In this document: positions 37,148 through 48,627 of the stretch, in pieces
Layout: the number at the start of each line of letters is the position of its first letter
Numbering within the stretch: position 1 is the first letter of the stretch
Assembly: GCA_910592205.1 (NCBI GenBank)
Contig: CAJVPJ010000030.1
Coordinates: 1 to 64,000 of the forward strand
Reading direction: 5' to 3'
Length of the DNA: 64,000 nucleotides
Source: Paraglomus occultum
Lineage: Eukaryota > Glomeromycota > Glomeromycetes > Paraglomerales > Paraglomeraceae
Made by a program: the position numbers and the translations under genes
The notes under the pieces: generated by a model
What the model was told of the DNA's origin: nothing
Seen by the model: the letters and a program-made list of their open reading frames with translations, nothing else
Database searches by the model: none

Positions 37148-39043
37148 GAGAGAGACCCTCCCCCTTTTTTTTTCCCTTCTCAACCCCATATCACGATAAC
37201 CCTCTCATGCGATCCGTTCCCTTCTCGCCTCTACTTGGAAGTAGGTGAATATTACTATTGTTATATCGGATGATTGATTCCATCAAAAACATTATTAGGT
37301 CTTTATTCTCTCGGTTGGGAGACAATATGACAATAAATTAACCGACATAACATTGTCCTTAGACAAAATGCCAATCATTAATAATTCGTATTACTAACTC
37401 CGAGGTATCACTTATTTATTGGCATTTGTTCCCAGCGCAAAAGCGCAAACCACAGACAATATAAACAATGGTGATAAAAATTTACAAGTTTTACTGCATA
37501 GACTATTTGGTGGCTTGGCACCCACTCGGCGACTCGCACTTTTGACTGGTTTGACCCTCAATCGCATTAAAAAAATCACCTCTTCACTCTTCTTCACCTC
37601 CCTTCTCTTCCTGTGTTACAAATGTAGCTAAATATTAAGGCAGGATAAGCATATTGTGTTCATATAGTACAGCCACACCACTCTGCGCATAATGGCATAC
37701 AATAGAATTGATGACAATATGAGAAATTAGAGCAGCAAGCTGATGACAATGGTATGGATATCATAAGATACAACATGTATAATTTACTTACATAATAATA
37801 ATAATAATAATGTACCCATTCATTTACCATCAGCCCCAAACGTACAGAAGCATATCATTGATATCAATCTATTATTATTTATTATTCTTAAAATAATCGT
37901 TGTGACTAAAACGGAAATGTAGTTCTAAAAATGACAAGAATAAACAAATTAGGTCATTAAAAATAGACGAGTAGGCAGAAAAAAAAATACAGACGATATG
38001 AGTGGGAGAGGGGGAATTGGTATTCGAGTGTATGTGGCAGATGGATTGGATAAGGGCAGGGCTAATGTAACAACCCGACCCATTCGCACACACTCCTCTC
38101 TACTCTTGTGCTTCCTGTATACGTTGATGCAATGTCTCCGTCTCTCACTTTTACTTCACCCCTACCCATTCTTGTGTCTCGTAGATAAGGTTTAAGCTTA
38201 CGATTCGGCAGCCTTATGTACTGTATATTATGGACGGTTAAACGACAACGGCACAACGACACAACAATGAATAAGGGCAGATTAAAACCTCCAGGGGGGA
38301 TACGATAAACATCTGCATATTCATATTGTTATATTGTTGCTGTGAAACAATACACTGTATCACTGTTCTTGTACGTTATAAATTTCAGGGTTCGGACGAT
38401 TTTGTGATCAAGTTACCGTTTTGTTATGGCTAAACAATTGTAGTAAATCCTATATATGGTACAAATTTCAGTTAGCAAAAAATCCAAGGGACTGGGCGTT
38501 TGTAACCGTCCTTAAAATGTATCTAGAACATAGATTGGTTTCTAATTTGTAATTTATTCGTATCCCACACAGGCTTTGATCTTGGTTTTCGTGGCAAATC
38601 AACCGTGTTATGGTCTATTACTACGGGTGTTTATCCTGTATTTATTATCATTGTTTCTGCCATGAATAATATCTTGTTGCTAATCAATCTATAGGCACTT
38701 TAATGTAGAATCTAATTACGTTAATTGACACGTTAATGTGGAATCTATATTACGTTGATTGAATATCAATTTACTAGTGCAACAAATACATTGACTTATT
38801 TTTTCTAATTGGTTAAAAAGGTTACACTCAAACATGTTCTGTGGACAACTAAAATGTAGTCTTATTGAAAACAATATAGTTTCGGCCAAGTGCAAGCTTG
38901 TTTACAATTCACGAGTTACATCAAATACTTTTGTTTTGAAATTCATGATAAACATTGTTCACTTGTCAATATCAAACAGAGCCGCCTTTTGAAATTTCTA
39001 TTTTTAGCTTGATCAATGCTCTCATTGAGATAGTAAAATTAAT

Positions 39044-39394
39044 ATGCCAGTTCTGAAACCAATGTTTGCAGAAGCAATCCATTCTTTCAAAAACGCAAGC
39101 TATCCCTTACTGGTTTTAAGCAAAGGTTTTGTCTTTTTTTTTTTTGTGAAAACGCGAATAAGTTTTTATCTTGGAAGCAATAACACTGATTGCAAAGGAA
39201 AGAACGCTCAGCATTGGCAATGTTTGATGAACCTAAAGTACGTCCGATATAATATACGTTTTTGCATAATTAACACTTTATCGAGCTACAGTTATATAAT
39301 GGGTTACATTTTAATTCTTCAATATTCGGCGTTAAAACAATGTCTAAATTTCCTGCTCGCTTACCACAGAGATTTTTTCGAATCAGAAAAATAA
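39044..39394 (+). pseudogene. Possible transposase relic (hAT C-terminal-like phrase)
   Basis: A 116-codon frame begins MPVLKPMFAEAIHSFKNASYP. The phrase LKPMFAEAIHSFKNASYP resembles the LLKPF-EAT-LLSGS-YPT block near the C-terminal half of hAT transposases, as I recall that family. The rest of the frame is not recognisable and contains AT-biased residues. At best this is a short fossil; it could be coincidence. Confidence 0.2.
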
Positions 39395-39648
39395 TATTAT
39401 CGAGCGCAAAAGAGAAAAGCATTCTGGCATTCAATTAACGCGAAACTACAATCTCGTCCCATTTATGAGAAAGTACGTCACATTTTACTGTGACACTTTT
39501 CTGGACAACATTTTGCCGCTTAAACACTTTCTTGGTCATCAATCAAACGACAATGCTAATGAAAAAGCGAGACAACTCAATTTCTAATTGTGATATGGTC
39601 TAGCTTCTTTCATCCAGTACGAAAATTCAATTACCGAAGGAATGACTT

Positions 39649-39882
39649 TTATGCTTGGATGGTTATTTTTGTGGAATTTATTCTGTGGGTTTTCGGATTA
39701 ACGTAGAACATGTTCTGGGAAAACGAGTTTGTTTTATCGTCTATGTAAAATTCACCTCGCGCAATCGGAACAGGCTGACAGTTTTTCAAAGTGTTACGAA
39801 AGCGTTGAAGGACCATCTCGTCCGTAAATGTCTTGTTCCAATTACCATTAAGCTGCCAACCGGAAGACTTTAGTATAGCCAA
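39649..39882 (-). CDS. Small orphan open frame (77 aa), possible relic
   Basis: The minus-strand ATG at 39882 opens 77 codons with a balanced composition (WQLNGNWNKTFTDEMV, ARGEFYIDDKT, YVNPKTHRINSTKITIQA), unlike the Phe/Ile/Asn-rich junk frames around it. There is no signal peptide, membrane span or known motif. It could be an exon or a remnant of a larger gene, but no flanking exon with matching phase was found. Confidence 0.3.
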   Translation of the reverse strand: MAILKSSGWQLNGNWNKTFTDEMVLQRFRNTLKNCQPVPIARGEFYIDDKTNSFSQNMFYVNPKTHRINSTKITIQA

Positions 39883-40652
39883 ATTCCATTAATTTTTTTA
39901 TGTTTCATGCTTCCAAACTTTCGACAATCTATTTTGCTAAGTTAAGATCTGTTGACCTAATATTCGCAGTAAATTTCTTTCATAATGTCTGCAGATCGGC
40001 TGTTGTTGCAGATAAGCTTTACGGCAGCACTTCTTTAACGTATAAGACATCGCTCGAAATGACATATTAAAACTCTCTGGCAAAGCTCGTTATAATAGAA
40101 AGTCGGTAAACCATTATAGTACCGAGTTCCATAATGACATGTATGATTTGTAATTATGCGATTCCATTTGTATTATACCGATCTTCAACTGTACGTGACG
40201 CGATTTTTTTGAGTGAGCTACACATGTTTTGCTCAAACCCTATCGTAACACACTATTTGCGACTGTCCAATCACTGACACATTGCATTTGTTTGATCTCT
40301 CTAGTAAAATGCTGAATTTTTATAAAAATAAAGTGTATTCGCCATTAATGTCAAATCATAATATTAAAATAATTATAAAGTAGACGTAAACAATTCATTG
40401 AGGTCCTTCTACTTATAAATTATTGGATTCTCTTTGGTACTACAGTACGCAAATTTCCATTCTCACATGTCGCTTACCGCAACCAGCGCATCCTCTTGAG
40501 GAACGCATGCTGTATGCTCTGATGCAAGTTTTACTATTGTACACAATGTCAATAAGATTATCGCACTATTTACAAAACTGCACATTGATAATGTCCAACA
40601 ACCATCTACTCTCACGCTAGTACCAAATAGCAAAAATATTATCTGATTCATA

Positions 40653-43600
40653 TTAGAATTGACCATCTTCCGTCATTTCTACTTGATCTCTCACGTAAAA
40701 CAGAATATATGCGAGGTCTCCCTACAAATAGACGATAGGATGATGTTAGATACTAGATACATGCGCTATATTCTTATAGTAATTATAAGTCGCTATACTA
40801 TGCTATGTTCCATATATAAGTAAATTTATCGACTTACCATGTTTTTCACATCTTGAACGCTCAATTGTCTGACAGAAGTGTCGTCAAACTTGTACCATAC
40901 TGCACGACCTCGATCATAGACATTTGCAGTGTAATGGCCTTCAGTGACTGATCGCCCTTCATGATTAATTACAGCGTATAGATTATATCGAGTAGACCCC
41001 GTGCCTTTCAAATATCCGGGAATAACATACGGTGACAAATCAAAACCCTCAAGGGGAAAGTCAACCATTACGTTCAGTCTTCCAGCTTCGAATGTCTTTC
41101 GATAGTAGTATTTTTTTAATTGTATGATCAAAATATTGGGCATCGATGAAAATGCATATGTTTTCTTGGACAGACGTCTTTCAGCTGGACACTTGTTGCA
41201 ATTCCATGCATCGCTACCCTGCAGTATCTCTTCATCGGTAAATGCACGCATACACTGATCCAATGTTACCACTTGCATTCTATTCGCCCCCCCCCCGGAA
41301 CGGGAATCGGAACAGATATGTTTAAGTAGGCTTCGTACGTAATAGACGAAGAGCGACAACTGACGCATTCTACCCTGCTCTTCATTATAAATCCAAGTAT
41401 TCCAACAAAAATAGATCTGTTGTTCTGGTAATATTTTCTCCATTCCAAATTACTTATCTCGTCTTCGGACAAAGAACTCCTTCTCTTCTCTAATGCATCG
41501 ATTTTTGCAAGTTCTATCGGATCAGGGTCTCTTTTAAGGTAAGCCTCCAGTCTACATAAAAACCATGTCAAAAACAGTTGTGCATCTTGTTGATCGCTGG
41601 TTGCGTACTCTTCCATTCCTGATGCACGTGCTTCCCGAGATATGGCCTCTCTAAATTCCTTTGGACGATGAAATGCTTCGCCTCCCCTACGCATTTGTAT
41701 CAACAGATCTGCAAACGCATCGTCTAAATCCTTGTCGTTGCCAAAGGCATTCCATTGTCTCTTTTCCCGTACCTTTCGCTTATCCTTCTTGTAGAGGCGC
41801 TCTATGAAATACATCGTAAATGGACGAGTACATCTGAAAACTTGTATTACCGCATTCTGATAACAAGTATTCCCAAGATTGGACAATCCGGTTCGAGTAA
41901 TCCAAGACGACTGAAATGACGTAGGTGGCTTGGGCAACGGTCGAGTAGGTCTCGATATTGCCAATTCAGGGTCAACAACCTCGGTAAATCCATAGAATGG
42001 ATGATCAAACATTTTCGTCATAGTCTGTCTTCTTCGTAATTTAACATCATTCGAAGTGCGCGCCGGTACGCTTGCCATCTGGCCTATTCCGGAAGAAGAT
42101 ACTGGACTTGTACTAAATACGGTAGCGCCAGTATTAGGGGTGGTGGCAGTAATACTGACAGCTGATGGTAGCGGTTGCTGAGGTTGCTGAGGTTGCTGAG
42201 GTTGCTGAGGTTGCTGATATTGTTGAGGTTGCTGGTACTGTTGAAATTGTTGGGGTTGGGGAAAAGGCATACTGTATGGAGTTATGGATGTAGCATATGG
42301 GCCTGCAATAGGAACTTGTGTATTGAGACCCATCATTGATTGCATAAGTGGACTACGATTTCCTTGGAACTAATCAAGAGATATTGATTATTAACGACTT
42401 TGTGATTACGGGCAATCCGAAATAGTGCTAATATAACGACAACTTACGAAATCCATGTAGCTCTTATTATAACCAAGACGTCCACGTCCAATAGCACCGT
42501 GACGTTGAAGCGGGTTGCCAACCGATCCATTAGCAAGGCTATTGATAATGTAGTAATAGGTTGTTAGTTTCTACGTAGTGAATATTATAGTATCGTACAC
42601 GCTAATTGCAGCGAGACGGTAATCGAATCGTAATATATGAAACTAGCAATAAGCCAACAATGAATGTAGACTCTAACGCCTCTCGCCAACACTGTTGATT
42701 ACATGTTCCTTTCCTCTTACCTATGAACCATTTCGTCATGTAGTACCATGCCATTTCGTTTAGTTCTATCTTGGCTAGATGTTCTGACAAGAACTGGTTT
42801 ATCATTCTCATTTGAACCATCACTTACTACCCCGGCGTCGCCCTTCAATCGATACCATGCGTCAAATCCACCCACAAGAAGTGCAGGAGGTCTGCGCAAA
42901 TTTTTATCTGTCCCTATAGCCAATAGGAAATTTCTTAGCGCATTGGGATATTCTCCTATTGTAGAAAAACTGGTACGTGTCACATCTGGTGGAATGGCAG
43001 AATCTTGGTCGTAATACACGAGCAAATCATAAGTATGTCGCATTTTGAAATTATAGCGCTCTTCTGGAGGAGAAAGAATAAGCCTGTTTTCTTCTAAATC
43101 GAGAGAAGAAATACTGAATGATAGAGAGTTGGATAAATAAAATTTATCTGGTTAAAATAAATTACAATACAACAAGATGTCAAAATTCATATTATCTACG
43201 CTTGATTAGCATTAGCTCCTTACCCATCGATTAAAATCATTGGTTCGATGCAGACAACATCCTTTGCTTTGATATGCCCTCGAGCAAATGTACTTCTTAT
43301 CCGAATATCGACAATCAGAACACGCACTTTGTCTGGCGAATTAAGAAATCCGTCAAGCTCGGTTGCGAGAATAGTAGCCTTGGGCACAAGACCAGACATT
43401 GCATTTCTCATTTCCTGTTCTGATAATTTCATGGGTTGAGGCATGGGTTGAGGCATGGGTTGAGGCATCGATAGTGGAACGCCTGCGCTGCCGTTTGTGG
43501 TTATAAAACTGCCGACATTCTGATTAGCTGCTATATATACTGGAGACTTGAGTGATTGATCTGTAAATGATTTCGTTTGCGGCGACGTAAATGGTTTCGT

Positions 43601-44320
43601 TGGAGATGGAGATGGAGATGGAGATGGAGACGTAGCAGGTATAGGCCGTCGAGTGTCTACTAGAGGCGAAATGACTGATTGTGGTTCAGGCATTTTCGCA
43701 CGGCTGTCTCTCGCATCTAATGCTAGTGCAATCGACTCTGCGTTATCCAATGCAGCTTTGGCCTAATTGAAATAATTAAATGTGTTACTAAAAACAAGAG
43801 GTACAACGGTGAACTGTACACGAACAAGATCTATATTCACGGTACAATTCGTTCCACTGCTTTGTAGTTAATATATGATGAATCCTCCTTTTTCAGCTTG
43901 GAAAACCCAGGTGTTTTAGGTATAATTTCAAGGACTATTCTGCATTATAACAGTAAGTAATATGCATGTTAGATTCAGTATGACACAATTGCAAACTGTA
44001 TATAGGCAGTCGACAACCTGATATGATATGAGTAAAACAGTCTGTTTACGTTTGATAAATAGATCACACACGTCATTTACCTTAAACCTTGTATATATTT
44101 TACATACGCGTTCTCAAGGTCACCCTCTTTGTTAGCTAATTGTGCCTACATTAAAAGAGATGTAAGTCCACGCCGATGATTTCTCGTGTTGACTATTCAT
44201 ATGTTCTCTTACCCCACTGAGCAAACTCTCGGCTTTCTTAGTCCATGCATCTACGTTCGCAGTATTAGGATCAAGCGGAGTATTCGCTCTTTGTTTTAGT
44301 TCAGCAAAAGGTATAGACAT
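40653..44320 (-). CDS. DOA4: Rhodanese-USP ubiquitin hydrolase (DOA4/USP8 type), frame broken at C10
   Basis: Eight exons: 44213-44320, 44081-44145, 43846-43939, 43224-43762, 42721-43113, 42448-42538, 40838-42369 and 40653-40721. Order: an N-terminal helical region like the USP8 dimerisation/MIT-like domain (KKAESLLSGAQLANKEGDLENAYVKYIQGL), a low-complexity SPSPSPSP and MPQPMPQPM linker, a rhodanese-like domain (VRVLIVDIRIRSTFARGHI to LVGGFDAWYRL, without an obvious active Cys), a Gln/Pro tract (about 469-496) and the USP domain. The catalytic Cys is in NLGNTCYQNAVIQ (about 599), the QQDA block follows, and the His is in EGHYTANVYD (about 909), near the end AYILFYVRD. The domain changes frame at ten C (41287-41296): the last large exon is 3n+2 nt long, so one more or two fewer C would restore about 963 aa. 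Doa4-type enzymes recycle ubiquitin from cargo at endosomes. Confidence 0.88.
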
Positions 44321-46356
44321 CTTTTTTGACTCATATACGATCCAGAGCCAAGATAAATAAAAACGTAATAGAATGGCCAAGCAGAGTTTAAGGCTTATGT
44401 TACTATTACGGTAATGCTCGGGGTTTAGTCTGCTTGAGCCCTCGGGGTGTAGTACAAAACCCAAATACGAAGTTTCTGCGGGTGCTGCACAGGAAAATTT
44501 ATCGGACCAAATTATTTTCTTGCCCAAATCTATCATACTAATACACAGTTTAATATTGATCAAGCACTAAATAACTGAAACGATCGTTTTCGGAACGTCT
44601 TGGTAACTTGCTATCCATATCCAACATGACTAGTAACTTTTTCTATCTCCTCTGGCTGGTAGCTTCTGTCTCCGATATTCTGACATACTCGTTACACGTG
44701 ATTAACGTAGTACCTGAGATAGCTATCGTGGATTTCAAATAGCAAACACTTTCCCCGTTAATTTTTAGAAATATGCCAAAGTAAATGCTGTCTTGATTGA
44801 TTTACGACTATTAGTATATGCTAAACCCATCATAAAATCAGGATGATAATATGTGATCAATAAAGGACTGAAACCTCAATATCGTGATAACTCATGCTTA
44901 ACCCCTAATAAAGAAAGCGAACATCACAAATTAGTATAGGAGCGATGGTTGAGCAAGCTGCTCAGATGGTTAAGATTGTCTTTGTCTTGCTCTTATATGC
45001 ATTAGCATACCAATCCATTGCTATTTAATATTAATGCCAAAAATGTAAATGGGCTCATTAATATTAATACCAATTGTTGCGATTTTCTTTCCGAATCAAA
45101 AAATGGACTAATTTTATGGTTTGATTTTGTGCAGTGAAAAAGTGTTCTTTTTTTGGAGTACAATAGGTGCAAAATTTTACGAAAAGTGTGCCAAATCTTG
45201 TTTTTTATTGTCAACAAGGTTAGACCTATCACTCTTGTCTCATTCTTTTAAAGCTAATTCTCAAATATAGAATTCCTTCATTAAACATATTGCTATCATT
45301 ATCTCCCTCTTTCACCAATCATCCTTCTCCCTACTTATTGGCGAACTCAAAATGGTTGGAAAGATCAACCAATCAACCGATAAAACTTGCATTTTAAGTC
45401 TATATCACCGGTACATATTTCAAAATGTGATTAAATGCTTCATTGATTAATAGTCTGATGGCGAATAGGCCAACAAGAAGAACCACAACTTATTTGCACA
45501 TTTCCTCTTTTCTATTCTTTTCCGAATATCTAACGCGCATACTTGCATGCCATGTCTTATGAACATGCGTCTCTCATAATATGAACATTGTCATAGCACG
45601 TTTACGATTTGTTGCATTGCAATTCACATTGTTTCACTTTGTTCGTGTTCTGAGACAAACTGAGAATCTTATTTAGCTAGAACTGCCATAGTAATAGATA
45701 ATATATGGAAATTTGGTGAAATGGAAATGACCGCTATGGAGATTGAGTTAAAGAGAGGGAGTTGATAAATCTTCGGATACAAAGGAAGTTAATTCACAGT
45801 AAGTGTAATATTATTATCTTTTTATTTAATTTTTTTAACTCTGTATTGGAATGATTTCTGCCTCATCATGATGACATTTAGGTGATAAGTAGTTAAAATC
45901 TAATTAAATGATAACTATCTGTACGACTCTCCAAATTGTCGTTTATATCGTATCCGGGCGGGTTAGATAGTAATAATAAACTTTATCATATAATAATAGG
46001 TGCATACCGTATATTCGTGTGAATAAGCACCCCCCAGGATTACCGCATTACCTCGTTAATAGTTTATTACGCGATGGCATTTGATTATAAAATCTTTTAA
46101 TGCAATTCGGAATACTAATAAAACGAAAAACCAAAATTGTAATTTTTGTCTCGAGCAGGAAAACAAATATAAAAAAGCGGCGAAAAAATTCCACGTCACG
46201 AGCATTTCATCAATATATAGAGGACGCGTCACAAATAATCAGCATTTTTCTTCTCTCATAGCTTGTCTTGCGACTTCTTCCCGTATAATTACCCAACATA
46301 TTCTTTATCTAGCCTGTCTTTATCGTTTGCTTTCTCTCTGATTCTCTGTTGCTACC
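44321..46356. other. Spacer upstream of the deubiquitinase and the orphan gene
   Basis: Divergent promoter region. Frames at 44132-44563 (-) and 45002-45232 (-) are readthrough or motif-free. A GTGAATAAGCACCCCCC phrase at 46005-46035 recurs at 12187-12219. No gene is seen. Confidence 0.5.
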
Positions 46357-47363
46357 ATGCCGGGACATGTCAACGAACCGTTGCATGATTCCCTCGACGA
46401 AAAACTAATTCTCTGCATACTCGAAAGTGCAATTCAAATGAATTGTGATTCTGTATCATTCGATTTCGTCTCAGAGATAAAAGCTATTCTTCAGAAGAAT
46501 GTGAAAAGTGATAACAGCGAGTGTGAATATACAAAGAACAATATTGATTGGAAAGACAATGAAACGAATAACCGTGATGTTGATAATAATGACTCTAGTC
46601 AAGTTGCTGTAGGGTTAGGGAGATGCAGTAGAGGCAGACGTAAGTTGCCCGATAATTTATACGTACTGGTTTGGGTTGTTTATTGCTCACATAATTTACG
46701 CGTTTCCCTAAATCAGTCCTTCCAACTGTTTCACCATCCAAGACACAAGAGTCATTCCTACCAACCTTCAGCTTATCACCATCACCGTATACATTACAGC
46801 CGTTACCGCTACAATATGCTGCTTGTCGTCCGGCACCCATAAAGCTAGCTATCACCAATATACCATGTACAATTATTAATCGTTTGTCTATAATACAATT
46901 TTATGACCTCTGTGCAATCCTTCAGAGTGCTATCGCCGAACCATCGCTTCCGCCATCTTTCATTTCCTCGGACATCATTTCGAATAATTCAACTCAATAC
47001 TACGTGTCTTGCTACGAATCTTTGGTCAGTTCTCCCAAAACGCCAAATGCGATTCTCTCAGCTTATAAACTCGGTGAAATCATTATTCTAAGCGAAGAAA
47101 TTCCTCTTTTGCCATCAGATGAAGAACTATCAAAAATATTGTCAGTAGCTGAGAGCGACATTGTGGAGACTAATGTTCTTGCCGTGAGAGTATACGATTT
47201 TATACAGATTGTTGGCGGACAAGCAATTGAGCAAATGAGCTCGTCGACATTGGGATTTTTTAGAAACAAAAGACTGAACGACACTGTAATTAAGTTTGCT
47301 GAACGCGTATTGAGGGGCGACTACGACTTGCCGAATCGTGCAGAATTCGACGACAAAAGTTAG
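46357..47363 (+). CDS. Orphan protein, two exons (309 aa)
   Basis: Exons 46357-46639 and 46717-47363. The donor GTAAGT at 46640 and the acceptor AAATCAG ending at 46716 give one continuous frame of 309 codons with no stop, which merges what look like separate frames. The N-terminus is MPGHVNEPLHDSLDEKLILCILESAIQ. A charged Asn/Asp-rich linker follows, then a Ser/Pro-rich segment (PTVSPSKTQESFLPTFSLSPSP) and a C-terminal half that looks globular and helical (YDLCAILQSAIAEPSLPP, AYKLGEIIILSEEIPLLPSDEEL, VLAVRVYDFIQIVGG). No signal peptide or membrane span. I do not recognise the family. The splice model is supported by phase and frame; function is unknown. It converges with the membrane-protein gene, 265 bases away. 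Confidence 0.68.
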
Positions 47364-47628
47364 TCTTGGGAAATACTATGCGGAGTTGCGGTTTGTTAAA
47401 AGTCATTATGTTGGACAAGAATTACAATAAATGTGGTCATAATGCTTATGTCTATTATCTCACAGATATTTGAAATTTCTAATTACAATGGATACGTTTA
47501 ATCGAAACCAGAATAAATGACTCCGTTTTCTATTCCCCAATGTTTGTTATGGATGCGATAAAGTCAAATTTTCTAAAGTGTTTGTATTTACATCACCGTT
47601 TACGCCAAAATATTCCCACACTCTACTA

Positions 47629-48627
47629 CTAGCACACGAATTGCGTAAACGAAGGATCATATCTATAGTCGCTTCTACTCCCGTCAGAAACGTAACTGTT
47701 ACTACCGTCACCCTCTTCGCTTTGCACTATGCTTTCGCTCATCCTTCCGCTGTCACTACTTGCTACGTCTCCGCGATTGTTTCTTGAAAATGCTCCAACT
47801 GTTAAAAATGCTTGACTGTTTCGTTCACGCCGACCAAAGAACGATCGAAGATTGCCACGATTACTGTCCGTCGGCGTGGACAAAGCAGCCAATTCTCCCA
47901 TATATGGCGCATTCGATTGTCGGTTAGCATTGTTTGCTTTACGGCGACGACGAAGGAAGAGCAGCCCGATTGCAATAATTAGGGCGGCAAATACAACGGG
48001 AATTGCAGCAATCAGATATGGTCTTGCGGTTGGGCTCTGGAGTGAGACCGTAGATGGTGGGGAGGATTGCGGTGATATTGATGGTGTAGATGGAGACGAG
48101 GCCGAAGGGGATGGTGATGTATTAAGAGACGGCAGTGAAGACGAAAGGGGAGAATCGTTTGGTGATGAAGACGAAAGGGGAGAATTGTTTGGTGATGAGG
48201 GCGAATTGGGAGAACCGTTTGGTGATGAAGGTGTTATGTTGGGAGGGATACTTCCGGGAGGAGGTGTTGGAATAGTATCGCCGGATGTGCTGGGGTTATT
48301 GTCTGGGGATGGGTTACTACTCGGAGAAAGCGGAGACGATGTAGTTGAGGGAAATGGAGTGGTATTAGTATTAGTTTCTGTATACGTAGTATGTGTTGTA
48401 CTGGAACTGCCGCTGGTATTGGGGTTATCGCTCGGAGGAGATTTATCATTGTTTCTCGCATATATTGCAGGGTACGAAAAATCTTCAACTTCACTGATGT
48501 GGCGAACGACACCGTCCTTCTCAAGGAAGATGTCTAATGGTATTAAAGCATTTGTAATTGTTAGGCCGAATAGACTTTCTTGAGAACCCTTCTGGTTATC
48601 ATAATCATAAACAGATGACAACTTCAT
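47629..48627 (-). CDS. Single-pass membrane protein with Ser/Pro/Thr-rich stalk (332 aa)
   Basis: An uninterrupted frame of 332 codons. Residues about 62-201 are almost pure Ser, Pro, Thr, Asn and Gly, with repeats such as NSPLSSSSPNDSPLSSSLP, as in O-glycosylated stalks. A membrane span follows (about 204-225: YLIAAIPVVFAALIIAIGLLF), stopped by LRRRRK, so the C-terminal 105 residues are predicted cytosolic; they are Ser/Asp/Arg-rich and end SDYRYDPSFTQFVC. The first 60 residues (MKLSSVYDYDNQKGSQESL) contain no clear signal peptide, which is odd for an outside stalk. Either the protein inserts by its single span, or an upstream exon with the real N-terminus is missing. A TATA-like element at 48681-48692 supports this start. 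Resembles fungal sensor or mucin-type proteins in layout only. Confidence 0.75.
   Translation of the reverse strand: MKLSSVYDYDNQKGSQESLFGLTITNALIPLDIFLEKDGVVRHISEVEDFSYPAIYARNNDKSPPSDNPNTSGSSSTTHTTYTETNTNTTPFPSTTSSPLSPSSNPSPDNNPSTSGDTIPTPPPGSIPPNITPSSPNGSPNSPSSPNNSPLSSSSPNDSPLSSSLPSLNTSPSPSASSPSTPSISPQSSPPSTVSLQSPTARPYLIAAIPVVFAALIIAIGLLFLRRRRKANNANRQSNAPYMGELAALSTPTDSNRGNLRSFFGRRERNSQAFLTVGAFSRNNRGDVASSDSGRMSESIVQSEEGDGSNSYVSDGSRSDYRYDPSFTQFVC

Larger units (their letters stand above)
35585..40652. other. Long region: WHI3 upstream flank, then gene-poor spacer
   Basis: 35585-36760 is purine-rich on the + strand, that is pyrimidine-rich on the WHI3 coding strand, and includes a 3x G-rich tandem near 36640-36697; it is probably the WHI3 promoter and leader. 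Beyond lie (AAT)n at 36925-36975, 27 A at 37121-37147 and a run of (AAT) near 37793-37811. Frames at 36089-36753 (-) arise from low-complexity DNA. Frames at 37419-37631, 37998-38262 and 40423-40666 lack motifs. Two weak items, at 39044 and 39649, are listed separately. Confidence 0.5.

Noticed and set aside
37412-37631. Opposing 61-70 codon frames, one with a hydrophobic tail
   Set aside because: Mutually overlapping, no promoter or splice context, no family resemblance.
47852-48583. 243-codon + frame rich in Gly/Asp/Glu
   Set aside because: Antisense shadow of the Ser/Pro-rich stalk of the minus-strand membrane protein.
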